This document shows, piece by piece, positions 8,476 through 17,709 of a stretch of 64,000 bases of DNA (position 1 is the first letter of the stretch; each line of letters opens with the position of its first letter). A model generated the notes under the pieces. It saw nothing but the letters and a program-made list of their open reading frames with translations, had not been told where the DNA came from and searched no databases. Origin of the DNA: Acinetobacter ihumii (GTDB lineage: Bacteria > Pseudomonadota > Gammaproteobacteria > Pseudomonadales > Moraxellaceae); contig NZ_LR130760.1 of the NCBI RefSeq assembly GCF_900625095.1, forward strand, positions 158,300 to 222,299, read 5' to 3'. The translations under genes and the position numbers were made by a program.

Positions 8476-9927
8476 ATGCAAAATGTACAGTTACTCATCC
8501 ACGGTCAATCGCTTGATGCATCTAATCAGGCAAGTTTTGAACGAATCAGTCCGATTGATGGTCAGGTGGCAAGTATTGCGGCTGCCGCAACACTTGCAGA
8601 TGTAGATCGTGCCATTGAATCGGCGCAGCAGGCTTTTCAGATCTGGTCAAAACTGTCTCCAACTGAACGACGCTTACGCCTATTAAAAGCGGCAGATTTA
8701 ATGGATCAACATACCGATCAGTTTATTCAGATCGGGATGCAGGAAACGGGTTCAACAGCTACATGGTATGGGTTTAATGTGCACCTTGCCGCCAATATGC
8801 TACGTGAAGCAGCAGCCATGACCACGCAGATTGATGGTAGCCTGATTCCCTCTGATGTGCCGGGTAATCTGGCGATGGGGATTCGGGTTCCTTGTGGTGT
8901 GGTGGTGGGTATTGCACCGTGGAATGCCCCTGTAATTTTACCGACTCGCGCTTTGGCCATGCCACTCGCTTGCGGGAATACCGTGGTCTTAAAAGCCTCT
9001 GAGGCCTGCCCTGCAACACACCGTTTAATCGGGCAGATTTTACATGAGGCAGGACTTGGTGATGGCGTGGTTAATGTGATTACCCATGCGCCAGAAGATG
9101 CCCCACAAATCGTACAACGTTTAATCGAACACCCTGCGGTAAAACGAATTAATTTTACAGGTTCAACCAAAGTTGGAAAAATTATTGCTGAAACAGCAGC
9201 TAAATATTTAAAACCCGTTTTGCTTGAATTGGGTGGCAAAGCACCTGTGGTGGTGTTAAACGAAGCCGATGTAAATGAAGCAGTCAATGCGGTTGCCTTT
9301 GGTGCTTTTTTCAATCAAGGTCAAATCTGTATGTCGACAGAACGCGTTTTGGTTCAAGAGGACATTGCCGACCAATTTATTGAAAAGCTGATTGCAAAAA
9401 CCAAGTCACTCAAAGCTGGTGATCCAACCGATCAAAACAACATGTTAGGTGTCTTAGAGAGCCGCCGAGCAGCCGAGCGTATTCAACATTTACTTGAAGA
9501 TGCCAAAGCCAAAGGTGCTGACTTACCTTTAGGTATTCAGGTTGAAGGTACGACGATGCAACCGACATTGGTGCTGAATATTCAGCCAGAAATGTTGCTC
9601 TATCGTGAAGAATCTTTTGGCCCAGTCTGTACAGTTCAACGCTTTACTACGCTTGAACAAGGGATTGCCCTTGCCAATGATAGTGAGTTTGGCTTGTCAT
9701 CGGCGGTATTTAGTCAAAATATTGCACAAGCCATGGACGTGGCAAAACAAATTGATTCAGGTATTTGTCATATCAATGGTGCAACCGTACATGATGAAGC
9801 ACAAATGCCATTTGGTGGAACTAAATCCAGTGGCTATGGGCGTTTTGGCAGTAAAGCTTCCATTGCTGAATTTACTGAATTGAGATGGATCACCATTCAA
9901 ACTCAATCACGGCACTATCCAATTTAA
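8476..9927 (+). CDS. hcaB: Hydroxybenzaldehyde/vanillin dehydrogenase (HcaB)
   Basis: 483-aa NAD(P)-dependent aldehyde dehydrogenase. The catalytic Glu is in LLELGGKAP and the catalytic Cys in FNQGQICMSTERV; the substrate tunnel and C-terminal motif GGTKSSGYGRFG are typical of the salicylaldehyde/vanillin dehydrogenase group. It would oxidise vanillin, protocatechualdehyde or 4-hydroxybenzaldehyde released by HcaA to the acid. The start at ATG 8476 follows AAGGA (8463-8467) and replaces the longer frame from 8443. A short 16-bp tandem repeat begins in its last codons and continues past the stop. Confidence 0.92.
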   Translation: MQNVQLLIHGQSLDASNQASFERISPIDGQVASIAAAATLADVDRAIESAQQAFQIWSKLSPTERRLRLLKAADLMDQHTDQFIQIGMQETGSTATWYGFNVHLAANMLREAAAMTTQIDGSLIPSDVPGNLAMGIRVPCGVVVGIAPWNAPVILPTRALAMPLACGNTVVLKASEACPATHRLIGQILHEAGLGDGVVNVITHAPEDAPQIVQRLIEHPAVKRINFTGSTKVGKIIAETAAKYLKPVLLELGGKAPVVVLNEADVNEAVNAVAFGAFFNQGQICMSTERVLVQEDIADQFIEKLIAKTKSLKAGDPTDQNNMLGVLESRRAAERIQHLLEDAKAKGADLPLGIQVEGTTMQPTLVLNIQPEMLLYREESFGPVCTVQRFTTLEQGIALANDSEFGLSSAVFSQNIAQAMDVAKQIDSGICHINGATVHDEAQMPFGGTKSSGYGRFGSKASIAEFTELRWITIQTQSRHYPI

Positions 9928-9990
9928 ATGCTGGCCAATTTAGATGCAGCCCAATTTAGATATTGCCCGATTTAAAAGGTCAATTTAACT
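9919..9990 (+). repeat. 16-bp tandem repeat at the 3' end of hcaB
   Basis: Three consecutive 16-bp units, CCAATTTAAATGCTGG (9919), CCAATTTAGATGCAGC (9935) and CCAATTTAGATATTGC (9951), are followed by a 14-bp degraded unit (9967) and a partial unit (9981). The first unit contains the last hcaB codons and its stop, so the array probably grew from the gene end by slippage or duplication. Confidence 0.8.
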
Positions 9991-10043
9991 TGGCGGTTAA
10001 ATGACAACTATACATATTTAATAAAAATTGCATGATGCAAAAT

Positions 10044-10061
10044 AAGCGCAGTGATGCGCTT
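10044..10061 (+). other. Stem-loop upstream of the hcaC ribosome binding site
   Basis: AAGCGCA, GTGA loop, TGCGCTT: a perfect 7-bp stem in the 151-nt hcaB-hcaC gap. It lies a few bases before the GGAG (10067-10070) of hcaC. There is no T tract, so it is more likely a transcript-processing or translation-modulating hairpin than a terminator. Confidence 0.5.
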
Positions 10062-10078
10062 GCCATGGAGTGAAAGAA

Positions 10079-11956
10079 ATGCAAATGAATGCCACTCAAT
10101 CACAAGACCGCGAACGGTTTGTTCAACTTGGTTCACATGATATTGAATACAAATATCAGGATCAGGTGCTATATATTCAGCCGAAAGAGCAATTAAAGCT
10201 TTATCCGCAAAAGCTCACTGATCGTTTAATCCATTTTGCCAAAACTAAACCTGATCATGTTTTTGCAGCAAAACGCAATGTGCAAGGTCAATGGGTAAAA
10301 TTAAGCTATGCAGATACGCTACAGCGCGCTTGGCATATTGCACAGGCCTTGCATCAACGTGATTTAAGTCAGGAACGTCCTCTCATCATTCTGTCTGGTA
10401 ATGATCTGGAACATTTAACCCTCTCCATGGGGGCGATGTTGGCGGGTGTACCATTTTCTGCAATCTCTCCTGCTTATTCTTTAATTTCTCAGGACTTTGC
10501 CAAGCTTAAACATATCTTTGAGGTTCTCACTCCGGGCATGGTGTATGCCAGTGATGGACAAGCGTTTAGCCAAGCTATTCAAGCTTGTGCTGGATCGGAT
10601 ATTGAAATTGTCACCAACACAGGCATTGTAGGGCATCAGTCCTGTACTTCTTTTCAGTCTTTATTAGATACTCCTGTGACAGATGTACAAGAGTATTATC
10701 AAACACTGGATGAACATCAGATTGCCAAATTTTTGTTTACCTCTGGTTCGACCAAACTACCTAAAGCTGTACCTACCACACATTTAATGCTCTGCGTAAA
10801 TCAGCAAATGTTATTACAGACTTTTCCTGAATTTGAGCAAACTCCGCCTGTGCTATTAGATTGGTTATCTTGGCATCATACCTTTGGTGGAAGTCACAAT
10901 GTCGGTATTGCGCTTTATAATGGTGGCAGCATTTATATAGATGACGGCAAACCTGTTGCAGGTAAATTTGATGAAACCATTCACAATTTAAAAGAAATCT
11001 CGCCCACTGTGTATTTTAACGTCCCTAAAGGTTGGGAAGAGTTGACCGATGCACTGGAAAAAGATCAAGCATTGCGTGATCGATTTTTTAAAGATGTCAA
11101 AATTTTATTTTTCGCAGGCGCTGCGCTGTCAGAAGCAGGCTGGAATCGTCTGGATAAAATTGCTCAAGCACATTGCGGTGAAAAAATTCGCATTATGAGT
11201 GGTTTGGGTATGACCGAAACTGCGCCATCCTGCGCCTTTACCACAGGCCCCAAAGTCATGGCGGGTTTTATTGGCTACCCAGCACCCGGCTGTGACATCA
11301 AACTGGTACCACACGGCGATAAAATGGAGTTTTGTGTACGTGGTAAACACGTTATGCAAGGCTATTGGCGTTTAAAAGCAGATCAACAAAGCACTATTTT
11401 TGATGAGGAAGGTTTTTTCCATACAGGTGATGCTGTGCGTTTGGTCGACCCAAATGATCCAGCGCAAGGACTGATGTATGATGGACGTATTGCCGAAGAC
11501 TTTAAGCTCAATACAGGGACTTTCGTCAATGTCGGCACCTTACGTAATAAGGTGCTCATTCAAGGTAATTTACTCATTCAGGATGTGTGTATTACGGGTT
11601 CAAATCTCAATGCCATCGGCTTTTTGATTTTTCCTAAACTGGATGCTTGTGCACAATATGCTGGTCTGAATCTCAAAGATCATAGCAGTGACGAGATACT
11701 AAAACACCCTAAAGTCCAGCAGTGGTTCCGTCAATTTTTACTGAATTTTAATAAAGACGCGACTGGTAGTTCAAATCGCGTATCGATGCTGTATTTAATG
11801 ACTGAACCACCACAGCTTGATGCGGGAGAAACCACGGATAAAGGCAATCTCAATCAAGGCAATATTATCAAACGTCGAGCAGGCATGATTGATGAACTTT
11901 ATCAAAAGCAAACTGATAATCCACTGATTGTTCGGATCCCTGTCATCAACCAATAA
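10079..11956 (+). CDS. hcaC: Hydroxycinnamoyl-CoA (feruloyl-CoA) synthetase HcaC
   Basis: 625-aa ANL-superfamily acid:CoA ligase. The AMP/phosphate loop is seen as FTSGSTKLPKAVPTTH near residue 220, the A5 region as MSGLGMTETAP, and the A7 motif as FHTGDAVRL. It would activate ferulate, caffeate or p-coumarate with ATP and CoA, giving the substrate of HcaA and, in ADP1, the inducer of the system. The start at ATG 10079 is placed 8 nt after GGAG; a GTG at 10070 is in frame but overlaps that site. It lies between hcaB and hcaD in the hca operon. Confidence 0.92.
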   Translation: MQMNATQSQDRERFVQLGSHDIEYKYQDQVLYIQPKEQLKLYPQKLTDRLIHFAKTKPDHVFAAKRNVQGQWVKLSYADTLQRAWHIAQALHQRDLSQERPLIILSGNDLEHLTLSMGAMLAGVPFSAISPAYSLISQDFAKLKHIFEVLTPGMVYASDGQAFSQAIQACAGSDIEIVTNTGIVGHQSCTSFQSLLDTPVTDVQEYYQTLDEHQIAKFLFTSGSTKLPKAVPTTHLMLCVNQQMLLQTFPEFEQTPPVLLDWLSWHHTFGGSHNVGIALYNGGSIYIDDGKPVAGKFDETIHNLKEISPTVYFNVPKGWEELTDALEKDQALRDRFFKDVKILFFAGAALSEAGWNRLDKIAQAHCGEKIRIMSGLGMTETAPSCAFTTGPKVMAGFIGYPAPGCDIKLVPHGDKMEFCVRGKHVMQGYWRLKADQQSTIFDEEGFFHTGDAVRLVDPNDPAQGLMYDGRIAEDFKLNTGTFVNVGTLRNKVLIQGNLLIQDVCITGSNLNAIGFLIFPKLDACAQYAGLNLKDHSSDEILKHPKVQQWFRQFLLNFNKDATGSSNRVSMLYLMTEPPQLDAGETTDKGNLNQGNIIKRRAGMIDELYQKQTDNPLIVRIPVINQ

Positions 11957-12030
11957 CACATTGAAATAAAAAGGAAGTTCAAATTTATTTTTGAGCTTCA
12001 TCCTTAGTTTTGCCCGAAAAAAGGTGAAAT

Positions 12031-13170
12031 ATGCAGCACGATACAGAATTTGAATTATTTCGCGATAATTATCGACGGTTCTTAAAAGAGCATGTTGCTC
12101 CTTATTATGAACAATGGGAACAGGATGGTCTAATTCCAAGACAGCTATGGAATTTACTGGGTGACAATGGTTTTTTATGTGTCGATGTCCCCGAAGAATA
12201 TGGCGGTTATGGTGCACCTGTTCATTATTCACTGATGCTGGTTCAGGAAACCGCACAGGCAGGATTTAGCTCTTTGGCCGTTGCCATTGGGGGACAAAAT
12301 GAACTGGTCTCACCTTATATTCAAAATATTGGTAGTGAACAACAGAAAAAATACTGGTTACCAAAAATGGTGTCTGGTGAAGTTGTCACCGCCATTGCCA
12401 TGACAGAAGCCAATGCAGGCTCTGACTTACAGGCGATTCGCACACAAGCCATTTTAGAAGATGATCATTATCTAATCAATGGCTCCAAAACCTTTATTTC
12501 CAACGGTCTACATGCCGATTTAATTGTGTTGGTTGCAAAAACCGATCCACAGGCAGGTGCCAAAGGTATTTCACTATTTTTGGTCGATGCACATTTACAA
12601 GGTGTAAAAAAAGGACGCTCACTGCAAAAAATTGGCTTGCATGCACAAGACACTGCGGAGTTTTTTTTCGATCAAGTCAAAGTTGCTGCCACACAACGCT
12701 TAGGTGATGAAGGTCGCGGATTTGCCTACCTTATGCAAGAATTGCCACGCGAACGCCTGAGCATTTCTATGATGGCACTCGGCTCAATTTTAGGGGCAAT
12801 TGAACTTACCAAAGATTATGTATTGCAACGCAAGGCTTTTGGACAGCCTTTAAGCCAGATGCAAAATACCCGTTTTGTGCTTGCTCATGCACAAATTAAG
12901 GCCAAAGCTGCACAGGCCTTTGTGGATCAATGCGCAGAGATGTATCGCCAACATCAATTAAGTGTCCATCATGTCGCAGCTTTAAAGTGCTTTATCACCG
13001 ATACCCAATGTGAAGTCATTGATCAATTGCTACAACTGTTTGGTGGCTATGGCTACATGCAGGAATATCCAATATCACGTTTCTTTGTCGATGCCCGTGT
13101 ACAAAAAATTTACGGCGGAACCAATGAGATCATGAAAGAAATTGTGGCGCGTGAACTATTGGGGAAATAA
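12031..13170 (+). CDS. hcaD: Acyl-CoA dehydrogenase HcaD
   Basis: 379-aa FAD-dependent acyl-CoA dehydrogenase. The flavin/substrate signature AMTEANAGSDLQAI is near residue 130 and the C-terminal motif is KIYGGTNEIMKEIVAREL. The Glu at the medium-chain-type position (YEGT) is Gly here. The likely base is instead the first Glu of ELPRERL, the position used by long-chain and isovaleryl-CoA dehydrogenases. In this cluster it probably desaturates hydroxyphenylpropionyl-CoA to hydroxycinnamoyl-CoA, so that saturated side chains can enter the pathway; this follows proposals for ADP1. AAGGTGA precedes the ATG at 12031. Confidence 0.9.
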   Translation: MQHDTEFELFRDNYRRFLKEHVAPYYEQWEQDGLIPRQLWNLLGDNGFLCVDVPEEYGGYGAPVHYSLMLVQETAQAGFSSLAVAIGGQNELVSPYIQNIGSEQQKKYWLPKMVSGEVVTAIAMTEANAGSDLQAIRTQAILEDDHYLINGSKTFISNGLHADLIVLVAKTDPQAGAKGISLFLVDAHLQGVKKGRSLQKIGLHAQDTAEFFFDQVKVAATQRLGDEGRGFAYLMQELPRERLSISMMALGSILGAIELTKDYVLQRKAFGQPLSQMQNTRFVLAHAQIKAKAAQAFVDQCAEMYRQHQLSVHHVAALKCFITDTQCEVIDQLLQLFGGYGYMQEYPISRFFVDARVQKIYGGTNEIMKEIVARELLGK

Positions 13171-13252
13171 TTCAAATTTTAACAACCGAGCAAGACAGAT
13201 CGGACAATGAGGTCTTGCTTAAAACAACAATGATATTTCAGGATGAAATGCC

Positions 13253-14503
13253 ATGTCTAAATTATGGATGTACTCTACGCTTATGCTTTCAGGTTCAGTA
13301 TTTGCAGGGAGTTTTGTCGATAACAGCAGTATAGAACTGACCACACGAAACTTTTATTTTGATCGTGATTATCAGGAGCTTTCTAAATACCCAGCCGCAA
13401 AAGACTGGACACAGGGCTTTATTTTCAAAGCCAATTCAGGCTATACCGAAGGAACTGTCGGTTTTGGTCTGGATATTTTAGCCACCGCAGGTTTTAAACT
13501 GGATGCCAGTGCCAAATATGCAGGCACCGGCAATTTACCCCGAGACACAGTTACCAATGAACCTGCTTCAAGCTATGGTGAAATAGGCGTGACAGCGAAA
13601 GCTAAAATTAGTCAAACCGAACTTAAAATTGGAACACTCAGACCGATGAACCCAGTTTTAGTTGCCTCGCCTGCACGCTTACTGCCACAGACCTATCAAG
13701 GGATTTCACTGGAATCCAAAGATCTAAAAGATTTTGAATTACAGGCGGCTTATATCGATAAAGTGAACCATCGTGACTCCACCAATTTTGAGAATATTAA
13801 AATTTCAGGGGTAAATGGCCGCTTTAAAAGTGCTGAAACTGATGGACTCTATTATGCAGGTGGCTACTACAATCTCAATCCAAGCTTACGTTTGGGGCTG
13901 TTCTATCTGGATGTCAATAATCTCTATAATCAAATGACCACAGGCTTTTTACACAAATGGGATATTAGTCCACAAACCCGTTTCAGTAGTTATCTGCATT
14001 ATTATCGTAGTCGTGATGAAGGACAAGCAAAAGCAGGCTTGGTCGATAACGATTTATATCATGCGCATTTTGAACTCAAACACCAAAATCATAAATTTAT
14101 TTTTGGAACATTTCAGCATCATGGTGAAACGGCTTTTCCTTATTTAAGTGGCGGCGAAACAGGACTGCTGATTGATACATGGCCGGGGGAATTTCTCAAT
14201 CCCAAAGAACAAGCCTACAGTTTCCGTTATGAATATGACTTTAAAGATTATGTTCCGGGTTTACGCTTTATGACGCGCTATACCATGGGGCGTAATATTG
14301 ATGCTCCCAATCTTGGCGGAAGCAATTTAAAAGAACGAGAAACTGATTTTGATCTGGGTTATACCGTTCAAACTGGCTGGCTTAAAAATCTAGGGCTGCG
14401 CGCACGTTATGCAATGTATGACAATAATATGTCGGCAAATGCCAACATTAAACCTGTCAACGAAACCCGTATCAATATTGATTATACATGGAAGTTTAAA
14501 TAA
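13253..14503 (+). CDS. hcaE: OprD-family outer membrane porin HcaE
   Basis: 416-aa outer membrane beta-barrel of the OprD type. The N-terminus is a signal peptide with likely cleavage after SVFA (residue 19). The rest is amphipathic beta strands rich in Tyr, Phe and Asn, ending RINIDYTWKFK, with a C-terminal beta-signal pattern. OprD-family channels in catabolic clusters usually admit aromatic acids, so uptake of hydroxycinnamates or of the hydroxybenzoates released by HcaG is likely. AGGA stands 9 nt before the ATG. Position in the operon after hcaD matches ADP1 hcaE. Confidence 0.88.
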   Translation: MSKLWMYSTLMLSGSVFAGSFVDNSSIELTTRNFYFDRDYQELSKYPAAKDWTQGFIFKANSGYTEGTVGFGLDILATAGFKLDASAKYAGTGNLPRDTVTNEPASSYGEIGVTAKAKISQTELKIGTLRPMNPVLVASPARLLPQTYQGISLESKDLKDFELQAAYIDKVNHRDSTNFENIKISGVNGRFKSAETDGLYYAGGYYNLNPSLRLGLFYLDVNNLYNQMTTGFLHKWDISPQTRFSSYLHYYRSRDEGQAKAGLVDNDLYHAHFELKHQNHKFIFGTFQHHGETAFPYLSGGETGLLIDTWPGEFLNPKEQAYSFRYEYDFKDYVPGLRFMTRYTMGRNIDAPNLGGSNLKERETDFDLGYTVQTGWLKNLGLRARYAMYDNNMSANANIKPVNETRINIDYTWKFK

Positions 14504-14556
14504 GCCCGATCGGCTCCAGATGATCTGGAGCCCAATGTACTGCATGGAAAATAAAA

Positions 14557-14940
14557 ATGGACATGATTCAGAAGTTCCCCCCGATTCACCATTTATTAGG
14601 TGGGCATAACTTGCAATGGAATGAACAACAGCAAGAGCTTGAAATTTGTTACATGGCGCTGGAAAGTTTTACCAATCCAAGAGGTACTGTTGAAGGCGGC
14701 ATGATTTGCGCAATGCTTGATGATGTCATGGGCTTATTTGCATTTCTTGCCAATGGGAAACAACCCGCCACCACCATTAATTTAACCATGGATTTTTTAC
14801 GTCCATGTCAGGTGGGTCAGGTTTATACAAAATGTCGTTTTATCAAACAAGGAAAAGCTATTTTAAATATCGAAAGTGAGGCTTGGCAAAACAATAAGAT
14901 GGTGGCGCGAAGTACTGCCAATTTTATGGTCTTAACTTAA
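14557..14940 (+). CDS. hcaF: PaaI-type hotdog thioesterase (HcaF position)
   Basis: 127-aa hotdog-fold protein of the PaaI/YbgC type. The central region NPRGTVEGGMICAMLDDVMGL carries the Gly-rich turn and acidic residue expected at the thioesterase active site, followed by TINLTMDFLRP. It may release CoA from stalled aromatic or hydroxycinnamoyl-CoA thioesters, which would also limit the inducer of HcaR; that role is inference. The gene follows hcaE by 53 nt and precedes hcaG by 34 nt. I use the symbol because of operon position; identity with ADP1 hcaF should be confirmed by alignment. Confidence 0.75.
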   Translation: MDMIQKFPPIHHLLGGHNLQWNEQQQELEICYMALESFTNPRGTVEGGMICAMLDDVMGLFAFLANGKQPATTINLTMDFLRPCQVGQVYTKCRFIKQGKAILNIESEAWQNNKMVARSTANFMVLT

Positions 14941-14974
14941 ATATGACCCAAAATTTAAATCAGGATATTTAAGA

Positions 14975-16715
14975 ATGAAACAACGATTACAACAGAAATC
15001 TAGCCTTCAAAATATTGCATTCCTAAGCGTATGCCTCAGTTTAGCTGCTTGTGGTGACCATGATGATACTCAACAAACAAGTCAAAATATTCCTCAACTT
15101 AGTCCTGCCATAGGCAAAATGCTTAAAGGATCTTGTTCAGACCTACAAGGTTATCAATACAATCATACGACCATCAGCAATGCAACATTGCAGCCGGCAG
15201 GTACGCTGACTGTGGCAGGCAAAAACATCAGAGCGCATTGTTTAATTCAAGGCTATATGTATCAACGTACCAGCCCCATAGACGGACAAATCTACCAGAT
15301 TGGTTTTGAAATGCGTTTACCAATCGACTGGAACGGACGTTTTCTTTATCAGGGTAATGGTGGAACAGATGGCAATATCGTCACTGCTACAGGACAAGTT
15401 GGAAGTGGTGGCCCACTCAGTAATGCACTCAATGATGGTTTTGCTGTCATTTCATCAGATGCAGGACTTAACGCCGCTCAAAACCCTCTATTTGGTTTAG
15501 ATCCACAAGCCCGAATGGATTATGGTTACGGTGCAATAACCAAGCTGACACCGATGGCAAAAGACCTTATCCGCGCGGCTTATAGTAAATATCCTGACCG
15601 ATCCTATGCAGGTGGTACCTCAAATGGTGGTCGCCATGCCATGATTGCTGCCACACGACTCGGGGAACAATATGATGGAATATTGGCCAGTACACCCGGA
15701 TCTCATTTACCCAAAGCTGCCGCAGCACAGTTATATACCGCTCAACAGCTACGTCGTGTAGCAACTGACGAAAATGATTTAAGTACAGCTTTAAGCTTCG
15801 ACGAACGTAAAGTTTTGGCAAAAGCGATTCTGGATCGTTGTGATCATTTAGATGGTATTACAGATGGACTGGTTCAGGATGTGGAAGCATGCCGCACCGC
15901 CTTTAACATTCACCAGCATGTGCCCGTCTGTACAAACCAACGCGATGGAAGCTGTTTAAGCGCTGAACAAATCGATGTGCTTGCCAATATTTATCGCGGC
16001 CCTATAAATACCAAGGGACAAGCACTTTATGCCACACAACCTTTCGATCCCGGTCTACTCGGAAAAAATTGGGCAAGCTGGAAATTTGAATCATCTGTGG
16101 GAACTGCACGTGACCCTGTGGCTGTTGGCATCGTATTTCAAGTGCCACCTGATGCATCCATCATGCAAAACTCCAGACAATTTGCCTTTAATTATAATTT
16201 TGATACAGATTATCCGAAACTTGCAGCAGTGGATCAAACTTATCAGGAAAGTGCCTTATCTTTCATGCTCCCACCCGATGAACTGAATCTGGATAAGCTT
16301 CGTTTGCATGGCGGAAAAATGATTGTTGTACAAGGTACAGCCGATGGCGTTTTTTCAGTTGACGATACACAGCATTGGTATGACCAGCTTATAAGTAAAT
16401 ATCAAAATTTAGGGTGGGGCTAATCGTTTTGCCCGTTTCTTTCGTGTTCCCGGCATGAATCATAGTCGAGATGGCATCGCCACAGATCAGTTTGATGCCC
16501 TAACAGCTCTAGTTAATTGGGTCGAATATGGACAAGCACCTGATCGTATTATTGCCACTGCTCGTGGGGCAGGTAATCCTAGTGGCATCATAAACACCGA
16601 ATTACCCTCAGATTGGGCAGTTGATCGATCTCGCCCCTTATGCCCTTACCCACTCATCGCGCGCTACAATGGCAATGGCGATAGTGAAAAAGCCGAAAAC
16701 TTTAGCTGCAAATAA
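14975..16715 (+). pseudogene. hcaG: Tannase/feruloyl esterase family lipoprotein HcaG, disrupted by a one-base frameshift
   Basis: In ADP1, HcaG hydrolyses chlorogenate and related esters to feed the pathway. This copy begins with a lipoprotein signal (lipobox LAAC, Cys26). The nucleophile Ser216 lies in GGTSNGGR and Asp457 in QGTADGVF. Frame 1 ends at a TAA at 16421-16423 after NLGWG. Shifting one base at about 16410-16417 (run AGGGTGGGG) restores NLGGANRF and continues through PGMNHSRDG to the stop at 16715, giving 579 aa. The 482-aa frame therefore lacks the catalytic His (residue 496 after correction). Either the gene is inactivated or the extra G is a sequencing error in a G-rich run. 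The Cys residues that normally neighbour Ser and His in this family are Thr and Ser here. Confidence 0.88.
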
Positions 16716-16792
16716 GTTTAGAACAACAACCTTTCAATATCTCAAAAGCCCAATATCAATCATCAGAACTTTTATTCAGACTCACCAATCCT

Positions 16793-16818
16793 AAAAAAGG
16801 CCACAACTGTGGCCTTTT
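16793..16818. terminator. Bidirectional intrinsic terminator between hcaG and hbdH
   Basis: GGCCACA-AC-TGTGGCC stem flanked by an A run and a TTTT tract. It lies between two convergent genes and can serve both. Confidence 0.85.
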
Positions 16819-16830
16819 CTGCATAAAAAA

Positions 16831-17616
16831 CTATTGCGCGGTATAACCACCATCCATGACCACTGCCTGACCTGTCACACCGCCTGCCTTGTCACTACAT
16901 AAGAAAATGGCATAATCGGCAATTTCCTCTACACTCAATAATCGCTTTTGCGGAACCATTGCCAGAATCACATCCTCTAATGCACTGGTTTCACTGACAT
17001 GACGAGTTTTAGCCAAATCAGCAATTTGTCCACGCACCAAAGGTGTATCGACATAACCCGGACACAAGGCATTTACGGTAATGCCGTCTCGTGCCGCTTC
17101 AAGAGCAGCAACCTTGGTCAAACCAATCACACCATGTTTGGCACTGTTATAGCCTGCTTTGCCCGCAAAACCAATGAGACCGTTAATAGATGCCATATTA
17201 ATAATACGACCCGATTTTTGTGCTTTCATAATGGGAAATGCATGTTTAATTCCAATAAATGAGCCCGTCAGCATTACTGCAATTAATTTTTGATAGATTT
17301 CAGTGGGAAAATCTTCAATTGCTGCGACATGTTGAAAACCTGCATTATTAATCAGGATATCCAATGTTCCAAAAGTCTCTGTCGCATGTTTAATCGCAGC
17401 TTGATAGGCTTGTTCATCGGTCACATCACATGGTGCAGACAAGGCTTCAAAACCCTGATTTTGCAATTCGGAAGCCGCTTGCTCACACTTGTCAGCATTC
17501 ATATCAGAAATCACTACTTTTGCACCTTCTTGTGCAAATTTTTTTGCAATTTCCAAACCAATACCGCTCGCTGAACCTGTAATAAATGCCACTTTAGCGT
17601 CTAATAATTTTGCCAC
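16831..17616 (-). CDS. hbdH: D-3-hydroxybutyrate dehydrogenase
   Basis: 261-aa SDR enzyme that oxidises D-3-hydroxybutyrate to acetoacetate with NAD+. TGSASGIG binds the cofactor, NNAG is near residue 90, and the catalytic Ser and YNSAK are in place. CPGYVDTPLVRGQIADLAKTR is characteristic of hydroxybutyrate dehydrogenases. It is downstream of a GntP-family permease on the same strand (93-nt gap). Across the LysR gene from it lie a CoA transferase and a thiolase, so its product acetoacetate can be carried on to acetyl-CoA. Length is the family norm. Confidence 0.92.
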   Translation of the reverse strand: MAKLLDAKVAFITGSASGIGLEIAKKFAQEGAKVVISDMNADKCEQAASELQNQGFEALSAPCDVTDEQAYQAAIKHATETFGTLDILINNAGFQHVAAIEDFPTEIYQKLIAVMLTGSFIGIKHAFPIMKAQKSGRIINMASINGLIGFAGKAGYNSAKHGVIGLTKVAALEAARDGITVNALCPGYVDTPLVRGQIADLAKTRHVSETSALEDVILAMVPQKRLLSVEEIADYAIFLCSDKAGGVTGQAVVMDGGYTAQ

Positions 17617-17709
17617 TTTTTTACTCCTCTCTAAATTGAACGCCTAGCCCTCTCATGCACTCAGCGTTTCTTCATTTATCGATCTGAATTCATTCTCTAT
17701 TTCTATATC

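Noticed and set aside
8727..9314. 195-aa minus-strand open frame inside hcaB
   Set aside because: It lies fully antisense to a clear aldehyde dehydrogenase with intact catalytic motifs; low-complexity composition and no ribosome binding site.
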